DNA of 64,000 nt from Sporomusa ovata DSM 2662 (GCF_000445445.1 NZ_ASXP01000001.1:194001-258000); one strand, 5' to 3'; positions 8,503-17,997 are shown, counted from the stretch's first letter. Program-made: numbers and translations. Notes: a model not told the origin generated them from the letters alone.

Positions 8503-9504
8503 TTAAATTGTCTCGCTAACGATGGCTGACCAGCTTTTTCCTTTATAGGCATTGTAACCACGGGTGCGGGCATAACCATAAATCTTGGTATTGCCGCGAG
8601 CGTCCTCTTCCAGTGTGTACCCGTAGGTTTCGCCGTTCATAGCACATTGAGCCGCTTTGAGGCTGCTGAGGTTGTCGGTTAAAATGCCTTTGCGGCTGGG
8701 GCAGGAAATGACATAGCCATCCTTATTTATGATAGCGATAGTTCCTTTCTTGCCAATGCGTGCCGAATCAAGAATATCATAAATATATTCCCAGTTAAAG
8801 CGGGAAGAAAAATAGCCCACAATTTCATTGGCATCATTCCGGATAGGACAAGAGTAGGCAACAGTATGACGATTTTCTATAGCGGAAAAATACAGATCGG
8901 TTACAGTTATGGTATTGGCTGTTTTCACTTCCTGAAACCAACTTTTGTCAGCCATGCTTTTTCCAATAAGCTCACGGTGTACGCCGGCAGCTACGATGAT
9001 ACCGGCGGTATCAAACACATAGAGATCAAAATAGACTTCATAGATATCAACAAGTGTTTTTAACAGGTTGTTAGCCTCTTCAACACGATTAGTTGCGGTG
9101 GAGCATAAGGCATTTTTTACTTGGGTAAAACCGGCCCAAGCCTGGGCATCGCAATTACGCTCAAATAGGTTGCGGTCAATTTTGTCGATAGTATCATAGG
9201 CCACATCAGCTGTGCGTGCAGCCATAACTTCATTGGCCTTTGATTGAATATTTTCGATAATTGCAGTGCTTTCTTTAGTTGTCGAGAAACTGCGGGTGGC
9301 CAATTTTTTGATTTCCTCTGCCACTACGCTGAAGCCTCGGCCAGCCTCGCCGGCTCTTGCCGCTTCAATGGCTGAGTTTAGTGAGAGCAGGTTGGTTTGT
9401 TGAGCAATCTGCTGGATGGTATGTATTACTTTGCTCATGTCATTATTGGCATGTTTAAGCTCAGCTAGCAGGATGGATGCATCGATAATAGTAGTGTCAG
9501 ACAT
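8503..9504 (-). CDS. Soluble chemoreceptor with C-terminal Cache sensor
   Basis: About 333 residues with an inverted order of modules. Residues ~10-100 carry a short methyl-accepting hairpin with the conserved tip NLLSLNSAIEAARAGEAGRG. Residues ~130-330 form a Cache-like ligand-binding domain (FDTAGIIVAAG, KSWFQEVK, YSCPIRND, GTIAIINKDGYVISCP). There is no membrane segment or signal peptide, so the sensor works in the cytoplasm. The start is the ATG at 9504, preceded by AGGAGGG; the upstream in-frame methionine at 9537 has no such site. The gene is convergent with the ABC-2 permease with only 6 bp between stops. Ligand unknown. Confidence 0.88.
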   Translation of the reverse strand: MSDTTIIDASILLAELKHANNDMSKVIHTIQQIAQQTNLLSLNSAIEAARAGEAGRGFSVVAEEIKKLATRSFSTTKESTAIIENIQSKANEVMAARTADVAYDTIDKIDRNLFERNCDAQAWAGFTQVKNALCSTATNRVEEANNLLKTLVDIYEVYFDLYVFDTAGIIVAAGVHRELIGKSMADKSWFQEVKTANTITVTDLYFSAIENRHTVAYSCPIRNDANEIVGYFSSRFNWEYIYDILDSARIGKKGTIAIINKDGYVISCPSRKGILTDNLSSLKAAQCAMNGETYGYTLEEDARGNTKIYGYARTRGYNAYKGKSWSAIVSETI

Positions 9505-9704
9505 GGTAACCCTCCTATAAAAAATAAAACGACGCATTCTGAAAAAACAGAAGGCCTCGTTGCCATATGTATAGTTTATTATAGTGGTAAAATAGTGCGT
9601 GAGTCAAGCTACTTATAGCAAGGTTGTCTTAATTGGAGTGACATTTATAATGCAAATCTTTATATCAAACGCTGCATAGGTTCAATTCTTTGCAGGGGTT
9701 TGGC

Positions 9705-10082
9705 ATGATTAGTGGGAATATATTGCTTGAACTCACACTTATCAAACAGGAGGGAATAATACTTGGAAAGTTAGCCAGCAAGGAAGTATCGTGGAAAGAC
9801 AATATCGGTACGTTTATTGCTGTTACAACTGTAGTTTTGGCAGTGTGCGCGACTTTAGCTGCATTTAAAGCAGCTGGATATGGTAATAAAATGGTGCTGA
9901 TGCAAAGCCAGGCATCAGACCAATGGGCGTATTATCAGGCGAAAAGTATTAAGGAAACAACCTATCAGGTTCAACGCGATGCAATGGCCTTGGCCGCCCA
10001 GGAAGCTGGTAAAATCGAGCTGTACAAAAGTAAGCTGGACGAGTATGACAAAGAAATAAATAAGGTATATCTCTATTGGTAG
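9705..10082 (+). CDS. DUF4337-family membrane protein
   Basis: About 125 residues. One hydrophobic segment (IAVTTVVLAVCATLAAF) is followed by the family hallmark SQASDQWAYYQAKSIKE and an amphipathic, probably coiled-coil tail. Function unknown. DUF4337 proteins usually begin just before the membrane segment. The ATG at 9705 has AGGGG six bases upstream. A stronger AGGAGGG at 9748-9754 points at codons 9759/9762, but these are ATA and CTT, so the intended start is not settled. The gene precedes the c-di-GMP enzyme pair by 135 bp. Confidence 0.7.
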   Translation: MISGNILLELTLIKQEGIILGKLASKEVSWKDNIGTFIAVTTVVLAVCATLAAFKAAGYGNKMVLMQSQASDQWAYYQAKSIKETTYQVQRDAMALAAQEAGKIELYKSKLDEYDKEINKVYLYW

Positions 10083-10217
10083 AATGGGGCTTTTTGCAGG
10101 CGGTGTCGGTATCATAATGTTTTTATATACCTTTACAAGTTCTGTCGTATAATAATGCAATGCGTATTTACTTAATGATGCTCATATACGCCTTGGAGGC
10201 GGGAGGATGTATCTTTC

Positions 10218-11312
10218 ATGTTAAGCAGAAGATTTCGTATTCAGGATGTCGAGCCAGGGATGATGCTTGCAAAGCCTGCTGTTACTGTTGAAGGTAGGGT
10301 TGTTTTGACAGAAGGCACTGTTTTAACAGAGAAACTGATTGCCCGTTTACAGAACTGGCGTATCTATGCTGTAGATATTTCAGAAGAACAAGGAACGTTA
10401 GCGCCAACGACACTACCAGCTATGCTGTCGTCATTTAAGAAACCTGCGCCATCAAAGCTTAAGAAAAAGTTTTCTGCTGAGTATGAAGATAGTGTTAAAG
10501 AAGTGGAAGCGGCTTTTGAACAAATTCGCTATATGAAAGTAGTTCCCCTGATTAAAATGAGAGAACTTGCCGATAGATCCCTGAGGGAATTTTCACTTGT
10601 CCCTGGTGGCATTAATTTACTATATATGTTGGCAGGGATGGGAGACCGCTTAGCTCAGCACTCGTTGAATGTCGCGGTTATTGCTGGAATTTTGGGCCGC
10701 TGGCTTGGATTTTCTGCCAAAAACCTACGGGATGTAATATTGTCTGCTCTTTTGCATGATGTGGGAAAAATCAAGCTGTCACCAGAGCTTCTCAACAAAA
10801 AAGAAGAGGATTTAACGTCGGCTGAAGTGGAAATGATAAGGAAACATCCGGTAGAGGGGTATCAACTGTTAAAGCGGAGTGCGTATCGTCTGCCTTTTAG
10901 TGTTCTCGCCGGAGTGCTGCAACATCATGAATGGGAAGACGGAACCGGGTATCCCTTACAGCTTGCCAGCAATAAGATCCATCTTTTTGCGCAGGTAATT
11001 CGTACTGCTGACATGTATGCGACCATGACAAGCAACGATCAGGAGAATCGAATGACGCCCTTTTTGGCGGTGGAAACTATGGTTAGACAGGCATTTGAAA
11101 AATTGGACCCGGCAATTAGCGGTATATTTCTTGCTAATATTAGAGAACAGTTTATTGGGAATATTGTTCGCCTTAGTGACGGGCGGGAAGCGGTAGTTGT
11201 TTATCTGAGCAAACTTGTTTCAGAGCGCCCTGTCGTTCATACACAGGACGGAGAATTTATTGATTTAGAGCAGGTGCGAAATCTGTATATAACTGAGGTA
11301 GTCAATGTGTAA
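10218..11312 (+). CDS. HD-GYP domain cyclic-di-GMP phosphodiesterase
   Basis: A 364-residue cytoplasmic protein. The N-terminal ~130 residues resemble the DUF3391-type region often preceding HD-GYP domains. The HD-GYP domain follows, with the metal-binding HD at about H180-D181 (HDVGK) and the GYP signature at about residues 244-246 (GTGYP). HD-GYP enzymes hydrolyse c-di-GMP to pGpG and/or GMP, and the catalytic residues are present. There is no receiver domain. The GGDEF gene follows after 43 bp, giving an operon of a degrading and a synthesising enzyme. Target processes are unknown but an EPS locus with a c-di-GMP riboswitch lies 33 kb away. Confidence 0.92.
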   Translation: MLSRRFRIQDVEPGMMLAKPAVTVEGRVVLTEGTVLTEKLIARLQNWRIYAVDISEEQGTLAPTTLPAMLSSFKKPAPSKLKKKFSAEYEDSVKEVEAAFEQIRYMKVVPLIKMRELADRSLREFSLVPGGINLLYMLAGMGDRLAQHSLNVAVIAGILGRWLGFSAKNLRDVILSALLHDVGKIKLSPELLNKKEEDLTSAEVEMIRKHPVEGYQLLKRSAYRLPFSVLAGVLQHHEWEDGTGYPLQLASNKIHLFAQVIRTADMYATMTSNDQENRMTPFLAVETMVRQAFEKLDPAISGIFLANIREQFIGNIVRLSDGREAVVVYLSKLVSERPVVHTQDGEFIDLEQVRNLYITEVVNV

Positions 11313-11355
11313 TGACCAGGTGGCTGCGTAAGATCTGAGAGGGATAAACAAGACG

Positions 11356-12957
11356 ATGAAGATACAGGATATTGGCGGTTTGCTTTTTAAGGATCGGTCA
11401 GAAGTAGGGCTAGCAGGTATTCGGCGCTTGTGGAAGCGGCAGGCTGGGAGACAAAGAAAGCAGTTGCATATGTTAGAACAGGCGTATGCAAACTTCGAGA
11501 GTACTATCGCGCAAATTACTAACATGATAAAGGACAAGGGGAAACTGACAGACCTTCTGGATCAGCTTGTAAATGAAGCTGGGATGACCTTTGGCTCGGA
11601 GCATGTATTTTTGAGTTTGCTTGAGGGTCAGCCACAAGTTTTTTGGGTTGTGGCCTACAGAGGCAGTTGTGAACCGCGTGAAACTACGCTGGATCAGAAA
11701 CTGATGGGGGCAACTTATGTAGCTGGTCAAATGGTTTACATTACTAGCAGGGATAACACGGGTGAGCATTTGCCGCGAACTCTGTTAGGTATACCGATTA
11801 TGATTGACGGAAAACTGACCGGGGTTTTTGAGGTATTTTTTGAATGTGGTAAAGTTCTAACCAAAGAGCAGCTTAAGCTGGCAGAAATATATGCAGCTCA
11901 AGCTGGAATTGCTGTAAAAATGGCCAGACTAAATGATACGTTAACAAGAAAATCTAAGGAGATTGCGTTGCTGCATGAAGTAGGTCAGATTGTGGCAAAG
12001 CAGCCTTCACCAAGTATCTTGCTCGAACAGGTGGGAAAAACCCTGAGTTCTTTTTTAAAGGTAGATGCCTGCGCTGCTTTTGTTGTTCAGCGTCATTCTG
12101 CAACGCCGGTGGTGCGGGCGGCGCATGTTCAGAATCTGTTACCAGCGGATGTAGAGAGACTGGAAGCTTTGCTTACTAATGGAAAGGAGTCTGAGCTGTG
12201 GCAAGACACTAACCGAGTGTTAGTTACCCTGCCTTTGACCATCGATAAGACAGTGCAGGTAATGCCTTTGTTCTTTCGGCAGATTCTTCAGGGCGCCATT
12301 GTTTTCTGTTGGGACTATGTGCGGGAGACTAGTAGTGATTTCCCAATAGAAGCAACGTTAGCGACGATTGCCAATCAGACAGCGATGGGGCTGGAGCGGG
12401 AACATTTATATGGCAGCATCAAAAAATTTGGCTTAACCGATACGCTGACGGAAATTGCCAATCGGCGGTATTTCGATTTTGTTTTAAAAAAAGAGCTGAG
12501 CCGGGTGCGGCGATATGGTCAGCCGCTTAGCTTAGTTATGGCAGATATCGACTTCTTCAAAGTGATTAATGATCGCTGGGGGCATCAAACCGGGGATATA
12601 ATCTTAAAGGAAATGGGTAGTTTGCTAAAAAAACAATTTCGTGCTACCGATTTGCCTGCCCGCTATGGGGGTGAGGAATTTGCCGTAATTTTGCCGGAAA
12701 CAGATGCCGCAACTGCGTATGCATTGGCAGAAATGATACGCGCGCAAACAGAGAAACAGGTATTTGCACCGGGTATTGCTAAAATCTCTGTAACCATTAG
12801 CGTTGGGGTAGCTACCATAGAGTTTAGTGAGCACTTAGATAAAATAACAGAAGCTGATTTAATTTTTGCAGCCGACCAGGCATTATATCGTGCCAAAAAT
12901 GTTGGCCGTAACCGGGTAGAGGTTAGCAAGTGGAGAAATGAGGAACTGGCAGATTAA
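11356..12957 (+). CDS. GAF-GAF-GGDEF diguanylate cyclase
   Basis: A 533-residue cytoplasmic protein. Two GAF-like sensor domains (about residues 55-190 and 205-345) precede a GGDEF domain (about 365-525). The active-site motif is GGEEF (RYGGEEFAVILPE) and an RATD inhibitory I-site lies five residues before it, so both catalysis and product feedback look intact. The first ~50 residues are a charged helix. It should make c-di-GMP from two GTP in response to a ligand or redox signal bound by the GAF domains. It is translated 43 bp downstream of the HD-GYP gene and ends in a terminator shared with the convergent pdxK. Confidence 0.93.
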   Translation: MKIQDIGGLLFKDRSEVGLAGIRRLWKRQAGRQRKQLHMLEQAYANFESTIAQITNMIKDKGKLTDLLDQLVNEAGMTFGSEHVFLSLLEGQPQVFWVVAYRGSCEPRETTLDQKLMGATYVAGQMVYITSRDNTGEHLPRTLLGIPIMIDGKLTGVFEVFFECGKVLTKEQLKLAEIYAAQAGIAVKMARLNDTLTRKSKEIALLHEVGQIVAKQPSPSILLEQVGKTLSSFLKVDACAAFVVQRHSATPVVRAAHVQNLLPADVERLEALLTNGKESELWQDTNRVLVTLPLTIDKTVQVMPLFFRQILQGAIVFCWDYVRETSSDFPIEATLATIANQTAMGLEREHLYGSIKKFGLTDTLTEIANRRYFDFVLKKELSRVRRYGQPLSLVMADIDFFKVINDRWGHQTGDIILKEMGSLLKKQFRATDLPARYGGEEFAVILPETDAATAYALAEMIRAQTEKQVFAPGIAKISVTISVGVATIEFSEHLDKITEADLIFAADQALYRAKNVGRNRVEVSKWRNEELAD

Positions 12958-12968
12958 TTATTACAATG

Positions 12969-13024
12969 AAAATGCCCTGAACGCAGGCCGGACTAGAAGG
13001 CAAAGCGGTCAAGGCATTTTTTTA
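12969..13024. terminator. Bidirectional terminator between the GGDEF gene and pdxK
   Basis: AAAATGCC (12969-12976) pairs with GGCATTTT (13013-13020), with a T run on the plus strand and on the minus strand. It serves both convergent genes. Confidence 0.7.
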
Positions 13025-13029
13025 TGCTA

Positions 13030-13839
13030 TTACTTGTTCAGGCGGTGAGCAGCATGGTAAGTAGGGCCGACAAAAGAATTCAATGGAAAGGAAGCCTTGA
13101 TGGCAGCGGTAATAAATTCTTTGGCCTGTTTAACGGCTGTAGGCACAGAAAGACCCTTTGCGAGCCCGCCTGTGATGGCAGCTCCGTAGGTGCAGCCTGC
13201 GCCATGGGTGTACGTCGTATTGATTTTCGGCGCCTGTAAGACGGTAAATTCCTGGCCATCATACAGTACATCCACAGCGTCGGCAGTGTTCAGTTTAGCC
13301 CCGCCTTTTATTAATACATTTTTGGGGCCCAGTTTGTAGATTTCAACTGCGGCTGCTTTCATATCTTCCAGTGACCGAATAGAACCAATACCACTTAACT
13401 GAGTGGCTTCAAAAACATTGGGAGTAATGATTGTAGCACGGGGAGCCAGTATTTCACGAATACCAACCGTTGTTTCCGGGTGTAGTACTTCATCAGTTCC
13501 TTTGCAGGCCATAACGGGATCAATTACAATATTTTTGACTGCATACTGATCAAACTTTTTAGCGACCAGCGAGATTACTTCAGTAGTTGCCAGCATACCA
13601 GTTTTCAATGCATGCACACCAATTCCGCCAAGTACGGTCTCCATTTGTGCTTCAAGTACCTCAAGTGGCAGTGGGTATATGTCATGAGACCAGTTATTAT
13701 GCGGGTTTTGCGTTACGATGACAGTAATGGCTGTCATGCCATATACGCCTAGTTCCTGAAAGGTTTTTAAATCTGCCTGAAGCCCGGCGCCGCCACTAGT
13801 ATCCGAACCGGCTACTGCCAGTGCTTTGAATATTGTCAT
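13030..13839 (-). CDS. pdxK: Pyridoxal/pyridoxine kinase of the ThiD-like (CC) type
   Basis: A 269-residue ribokinase-family enzyme phosphorylating pyridoxal/pyridoxine (B6 salvage). The sequence follows the Bacillus/Staphylococcus PdxK branch of the ThiD family rather than ThiD proper: AGSDTSGGAGLQADLKTF at the start, VMACKGTDEVLHPE with the lid cysteine, GAGCTYGAA with the catalytic cysteine, and the C-terminal FPLNSFVGPTYHAAHRLN. Both cysteines that define the dual-cysteine kinases are present. The divergent neighbour is a MocR/PdxR-type regulator, which fits B6 rather than thiamine. HMP kinase activity cannot be excluded since family members can be bifunctional. Confidence 0.85.
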   Translation of the reverse strand: MTIFKALAVAGSDTSGGAGLQADLKTFQELGVYGMTAITVIVTQNPHNNWSHDIYPLPLEVLEAQMETVLGGIGVHALKTGMLATTEVISLVAKKFDQYAVKNIVIDPVMACKGTDEVLHPETTVGIREILAPRATIITPNVFEATQLSGIGSIRSLEDMKAAAVEIYKLGPKNVLIKGGAKLNTADAVDVLYDGQEFTVLQAPKINTTYTHGAGCTYGAAITGGLAKGLSVPTAVKQAKEFITAAIKASFPLNSFVGPTYHAAHRLNK

Positions 13840-13965
13840 AATAAATCCCCCTTAATTTCCCATAGGTATCTCTTTACCGAAAATATATTTGTATTATAAA
13901 ATAAAAATGGACCTTTTAAAATATACAGAATCGACAATATGAATAGGTACAGTTAGGAGGTTGTG

Positions 13966-15369
13966 ATGGAGTTAATCCAACTGGATGCTACTAGCAGAAA
14001 TCCATTGTATTTGCAGCTTTATACATACATTAAGCAGGCTATTGAACAGAGCCGGTTAAGTGAAGGCGATAAGCTGCCATCAATCAGGGGACTTGCGGCA
14101 AGTCTTGCTATCAGCAAAATAACTGTCGAAAAAGCCTATCAGCAATTAATGAGTGAGGGATATATCCTAAATTGCAACAGATCCAGATATCTTGTAAATA
14201 AATTTGAAGTCATGACTATTAAGCGCAGTGTTGTGCCTACGCAAAGTTGTGAGACAAAGCAGCAATCGAAGAAGAACCAAAAAATTCTTTTTGATTTTGC
14301 TAGCGGTGAAATGGATATTGGCGGTTTTGATTTTTCACTTTGGAAACGCTATATCAACAAAGTATTGTTGGACAAGGAACGTCTTGTTGGTTATGGACAT
14401 GTGCAGGGCGAGGCAGAGTTACGCGCGGAAATTGCAAAATATATTCGTGATTCTAGAGGCGTCAACGCCCGGCAAGAGCAAATCATTATTGGTCCTGGTA
14501 TACAGAGCCTGCTAAATACGCTGTGCAGCTTATTAAAATCTGAAGCCAGTAGTATTGCCTTTGAAGACCCGGGATTCAAAAATGGCAGACGCATTTTTGC
14601 CAATTATGCCTTTACAATCATGCCCATCCCAATGAAAAAGGACGGTATTGATATTCATCAGCTGCTCTGCAGCGAGGCAAAGCTTGCCTATGTAAGTCCA
14701 TCGCATCAATTTCCAACCGGCTATATCATGCCTGTGGGCAAAAGAGTGCAACTATTAAATTGGGCAGAGCGTGTTAATGGCATTATTATCGAAGATGACT
14801 ATGATAGTGAGTTCCGCTATTTTGGCCGCCCAATTCCGGCACTGAAAGGGCTTGATAATGGGGAAACGGTAGTCTATTTAGGGTCTTTATCCAAGGTAAT
14901 ACCACCGTCCATCCGAATTAGCTATATGGTATTGCCGGAAAAACTGCTTGCGGGATTTCAGCAAAACGCTGCTTTATATAATCAGGCTACGTCGACGCTT
15001 GAGCAGCTTGCCCTGGCCCAATTTATGGCAGACGGCTGTTTGGAACGCCAGATACGCCGTTTGCGTAAATTGTATCATGGGAAAAAGGGTATGCTTGTTG
15101 ATGCAGTCAGAGGTATTTTAGGCAACCATGTAGAAATTGAGGGAACTGAATCAGGACTTAATATAATTCTTACTATAAAATCCAAACTAGAAGCTAAGCA
15201 GCTAGTGGCACGGGCGCTAGGCAAAGGCTGCCGTGTAGCCTCTGTCCAGGACTATTATTTGCAGAATACACCGGAAAACACCTCTCGTATTCTCCTATAT
15301 TTCTCGAAAATCCCTGCCAAGGAAATCGAAGCGGCAGTTAAGCGGCTTCGAGATGCGTGGTTTGGATGA
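13966..15369 (+). CDS. pdxR: MocR-family (GntR-aminotransferase) regulator, probably PdxR
   Basis: About 467 residues: a GntR winged helix domain (about residues 10-80, GDKLPSIRGLAASLAISKITVEKAYQ), a linker, then a fold type I aminotransferase-like domain. The PLP lysine is conserved at about K310 (GSLSKVIPPSIRISY) along with IIEDDYDSEFRY. MocR proteins of this kind sense PLP. It is divergent from pdxK with 126 bp between start codons, the arrangement seen for PdxR controlling B6 genes. ATG 13966 is preceded by AGGAGG at spacing 5; the GTG at 13963 is too close. The intergenic region has a TGGACC at about 13908 and GGTAC at 13946 that could be half-sites, unproven. Confidence 0.85.
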   Translation: MELIQLDATSRNPLYLQLYTYIKQAIEQSRLSEGDKLPSIRGLAASLAISKITVEKAYQQLMSEGYILNCNRSRYLVNKFEVMTIKRSVVPTQSCETKQQSKKNQKILFDFASGEMDIGGFDFSLWKRYINKVLLDKERLVGYGHVQGEAELRAEIAKYIRDSRGVNARQEQIIIGPGIQSLLNTLCSLLKSEASSIAFEDPGFKNGRRIFANYAFTIMPIPMKKDGIDIHQLLCSEAKLAYVSPSHQFPTGYIMPVGKRVQLLNWAERVNGIIIEDDYDSEFRYFGRPIPALKGLDNGETVVYLGSLSKVIPPSIRISYMVLPEKLLAGFQQNAALYNQATSTLEQLALAQFMADGCLERQIRRLRKLYHGKKGMLVDAVRGILGNHVEIEGTESGLNIILTIKSKLEAKQLVARALGKGCRVASVQDYYLQNTPENTSRILLYFSKIPAKEIEAAVKRLRDAWFG

Positions 15370-15400
15370 CCGGTTATATATTTACAGAAAGGATGTTAGC

Positions 15401-16240
15401 ATGGCGTATAAACTAGTCTGTATTGATGTTGATGGGACGCTATTGAATAGTAAGCACAAAATTACCAGCAGAACTAAGGCGATACTAAGGCAGGCACATC
15501 AGCAGGGTATTCATATTGTGATAAGTACCGGGCGGATGTATACAGATGCCCAATATTTCTCTAATCTTATTGGTGTAAAGTCCCCGGTGATTGCATCCAA
15601 CGGAGCTTTCATAAAAGAAGAAGATAACGACCAGGTTATTTTTAAGGATGTTCTTGGCCTGGAATTGTCGCTGCAACTACTATCATTATTTCAAAAACAT
15701 CACGTGAAGCCTTATTTTTGTACTCCTGATAAGTTTTATTATGGAAATGTGCTATTTAAGCTTTTCTATATTGTCACGAAACTTCTGGGGAAAAGAAGCA
15801 ATTCCATTGATATGGGATATATTTTTTCCTGGCAGAAGTGGCAAGAGGTAATGCATAAAGAACAAAGTAATATGGTAAAGTGTGAGATTATCTATCGGGA
15901 TATTGCTTCGGTTGATGAATTACGACAGGAATTACAGAATATTGAACAGTTGGAAATCGTTAATTCGTCCAAACATAATATTGAAATTACCCGCAAAGGG
16001 GTATCAAAGGGAAAAGCAGTAGCCATGCTGGCAGCACATTATAATCTGAAGCGGGAAGAGATAATTACCATCGGTGATAGTGAAAATGATGTATCTATGA
16101 TCGAATATGCCGGCTTGGGCATTGCGATGGAAAATGCGTTAGAGAGTGTAAAACAAAAAGCCGATTATATAACAGATTCTAATGATAATGAAGGCGTAGC
16201 TAACGCTATAAATCGATTTGTTTTAGAAGCTGGATCTTAA
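15401..16240 (+). CDS. Cof-type HAD-IIB family phosphatase
   Basis: A 279-residue haloacid dehalogenase superfamily hydrolase. Motif I is DVDGTLL (nucleophile and acid-base Asp), motif II STGRM, motif III the lysine in SKGKAVAML, motif IV GDSENDVSMIE. The C2B cap lies between motifs II and III (about residues 85-190). Members dephosphorylate sugar phosphates, FMN, or PLP; the gene is 31 bp downstream of the PdxR-like regulator, so a role in PLP turnover is possible but only by context. ATG 15401 has AAAGGATG upstream; the longer frame from 15353 overlaps the regulator. Confidence 0.9.
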   Translation: MAYKLVCIDVDGTLLNSKHKITSRTKAILRQAHQQGIHIVISTGRMYTDAQYFSNLIGVKSPVIASNGAFIKEEDNDQVIFKDVLGLELSLQLLSLFQKHHVKPYFCTPDKFYYGNVLFKLFYIVTKLLGKRSNSIDMGYIFSWQKWQEVMHKEQSNMVKCEIIYRDIASVDELRQELQNIEQLEIVNSSKHNIEITRKGVSKGKAVAMLAAHYNLKREEIITIGDSENDVSMIEYAGLGIAMENALESVKQKADYITDSNDNEGVANAINRFVLEAGS

Positions 16241-16480
16241 CTAATAAGCCAATATGGATTGCGATATAATCAGTTCTTTTGGTACATAATACTACATGAA
16301 CGGTCTTGTCTTCAGCCACAAAAATGGGTAAACCGGTCAAAGGGATTTGTAGTGCATTTTTGGAAATGGGTGGCCTTTATGAAACTGTATGACTGGCTTT
16401 TTACTAGAATTAGCGGTATCATAGATATAACTACTATTGTGCAACTTTTGCCATTACGCCAATATAAAGGGGATGACTGA

Positions 16481-17143
16481 ATGATAAAAACTGCAGCTAC
16501 TCCGGGTGTTAATTTAGAAGAAATATTGAATGCTGTTACCCATGGTGTGGGAAGTTTACTGGCACTCATTGGACTTGGTGCTCTTATGGCGGCAGCGTAT
16601 ATCGATGGCGGCGTTTGGCATGTAGTAAGTTTTAGTATTTATGGTACTTCTTTGGTACTGTTATATGTTGCATCAACACTGTATCATAGTTTTACTAATG
16701 AAAAGCTTAAGTGCATTTTTAAATTCCTGGATCACGCGGCTATTTATGTGCTTATTGCCGGCAACTATACACCGTTCACATTGATTCCCCTGCACGGCAC
16801 ACTGGGGTGGACCATGTTCAGTGTAATCTGGGGATTAGCCATAGCGGGAATCATTTTTCAAGTTTTTTTTGTCAAACGGTTCAAGATCTTTGCAACTTTA
16901 TGCTATCTTTTTATGGGCTGGCTTGCAGTTGTAATGATAAAACCATTATTGGTTACAGTGCCGATGGAAGGTATATACTGGTTAATAGGCGGGGGACTTT
17001 TTTATACTGTGGGTGCGATATTTTATTTAGCCCATAAGATTCCCTACAATCATGCGATTTGGCATTTATTTGTTCTTGCAGGCAGTATTGCCCACTTTGT
17101 TGCTGTACTAAAATACATTTTGCCTATTCCGGTGATGGGTTAA
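16481..17143 (+). CDS. Hemolysin III / PAQR-family membrane protein
   Basis: About 220 residues with seven predicted membrane segments. PAQR/HlyIII hallmarks: EILNAVTHGVGS at the N-terminus, STLYHS, DHAAIYVLIAGNYTP and the C-terminal HAIWHLFVLAGSIAHF, which together provide the conserved Ser, His and Asp metal-site residues. Bacterial members may be membrane-embedded hydrolases influencing lipid composition; the hemolysin name is historical. The ATG follows AAGGGGATG. A 33-codon ORF ending exactly at this start (16378-16480) may be a leader but is not convincing. Confidence 0.9.
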   Translation: MIKTAATPGVNLEEILNAVTHGVGSLLALIGLGALMAAAYIDGGVWHVVSFSIYGTSLVLLYVASTLYHSFTNEKLKCIFKFLDHAAIYVLIAGNYTPFTLIPLHGTLGWTMFSVIWGLAIAGIIFQVFFVKRFKIFATLCYLFMGWLAVVMIKPLLVTVPMEGIYWLIGGGLFYTVGAIFYLAHKIPYNHAIWHLFVLAGSIAHFVAVLKYILPIPVMG

Positions 17144-17232
17144 CAGGTGCTACTTTATTTTTGAATAGTCCTGTATTACATTTTCGGCAAAAATGACGAT
17201 ATATAGATATTCGGATAAAGGGAGGGAGTTTT

Positions 17233-17886
17233 ATGGCTATTACCCCTGTTACAACAGCGGCACAAGGTGGGAAAACTAAAGAAGCAAATGTTGCCGGTGT
17301 GGCCAAAGCTGTGCATGGTGTTGCCGCTAATACAGAACCAACAGTAGTAGCAGGTGAAGCCGCAGTGTACGAAAAGTCAGACCAAACAGCTGCCCATACT
17401 AAAGCTGCCTATACTAGGGATACGGCTACACTGAGTGAGATTACCAGGCAAGTGGATGCAAAATTAGCAACTCTGCGAGCAACAGTAGAAAATCTTTTTT
17501 CTATGCAGAGTGTGAAAAAAGGTGAGGCACAGGGGCTAACTTATTATCAAATTATGGAAAAGTATGATGGAAAACTGAAAGAGTTTTATCAAAACCTGGA
17601 AGTTGATGAGGATACTCGCCTAACTGCGCAGCAAGAGGTTTCCGAAGATGGTTTTTGGGGCGTTAAGAAGACTTCGGAACGGGCCATAGAATTTGCAAAA
17701 GCTCTTTCAGGTGGCGACCCTTCCAAGATTGAATTACTTAAGGGCGCCATTGAAGAAGGCTATAAAGCGGCCGAAAAGGCCTGGGGCGGTGAATTACCGG
17801 AAATTTGCCGGCAAACGCAAGCAGCAACCCTGAAAGGCCTTGACGACTGGGCTGCCGAAGCAAAGCAATCGGAGCAAACAGCTTAA
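17233..17886 (+). CDS. Uncharacterised conserved protein (possibly DUF5610)
   Basis: A 217-residue hydrophilic protein without a signal peptide. The first ~65 residues are low-complexity, rich in Ala, Thr and Val. The rest is helical with a conserved-looking block GFWGVKKTSERAIEFAKAL, GGDPSKIELL and KAWGGELPEI. I think it belongs to a family annotated DUF5610, but cannot verify this. The gene has a GGGAGGGAG ribosome binding site and ends in a strong terminator. No function is assigned. Confidence 0.7.
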   Translation: MAITPVTTAAQGGKTKEANVAGVAKAVHGVAANTEPTVVAGEAAVYEKSDQTAAHTKAAYTRDTATLSEITRQVDAKLATLRATVENLFSMQSVKKGEAQGLTYYQIMEKYDGKLKEFYQNLEVDEDTRLTAQQEVSEDGFWGVKKTSERAIEFAKALSGGDPSKIELLKGAIEEGYKAAEKAWGGELPEICRQTQAATLKGLDDWAAEAKQSEQTA

Positions 17887-17918
17887 ACCAAATTTCTAAG
17901 TGGATAATCAAACTAACA

Positions 17919-17966
17919 AAAAGAGAGCTCTAATTCGTTGGGTAACGAATTAAGGCTCTCTTTTAA
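17919..17966 (+). terminator. Intrinsic terminator after the DUF5610-like gene
   Basis: Twenty-one-bp stem with one mismatch (17919-17939 with 17944-17964), a four-base loop and a terminal T run. Confidence 0.85.
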
Positions 17967-17997
17967 TTTTGTGTCGTGGGCAATACTCGACCAAGCA

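Noticed and set aside
16378..16480. 33-codon ORF directly upstream of the hemolysin III gene
   Set aside because: Weak ribosome binding site and no recognisable features; it may be a chance frame that ends at the next start.
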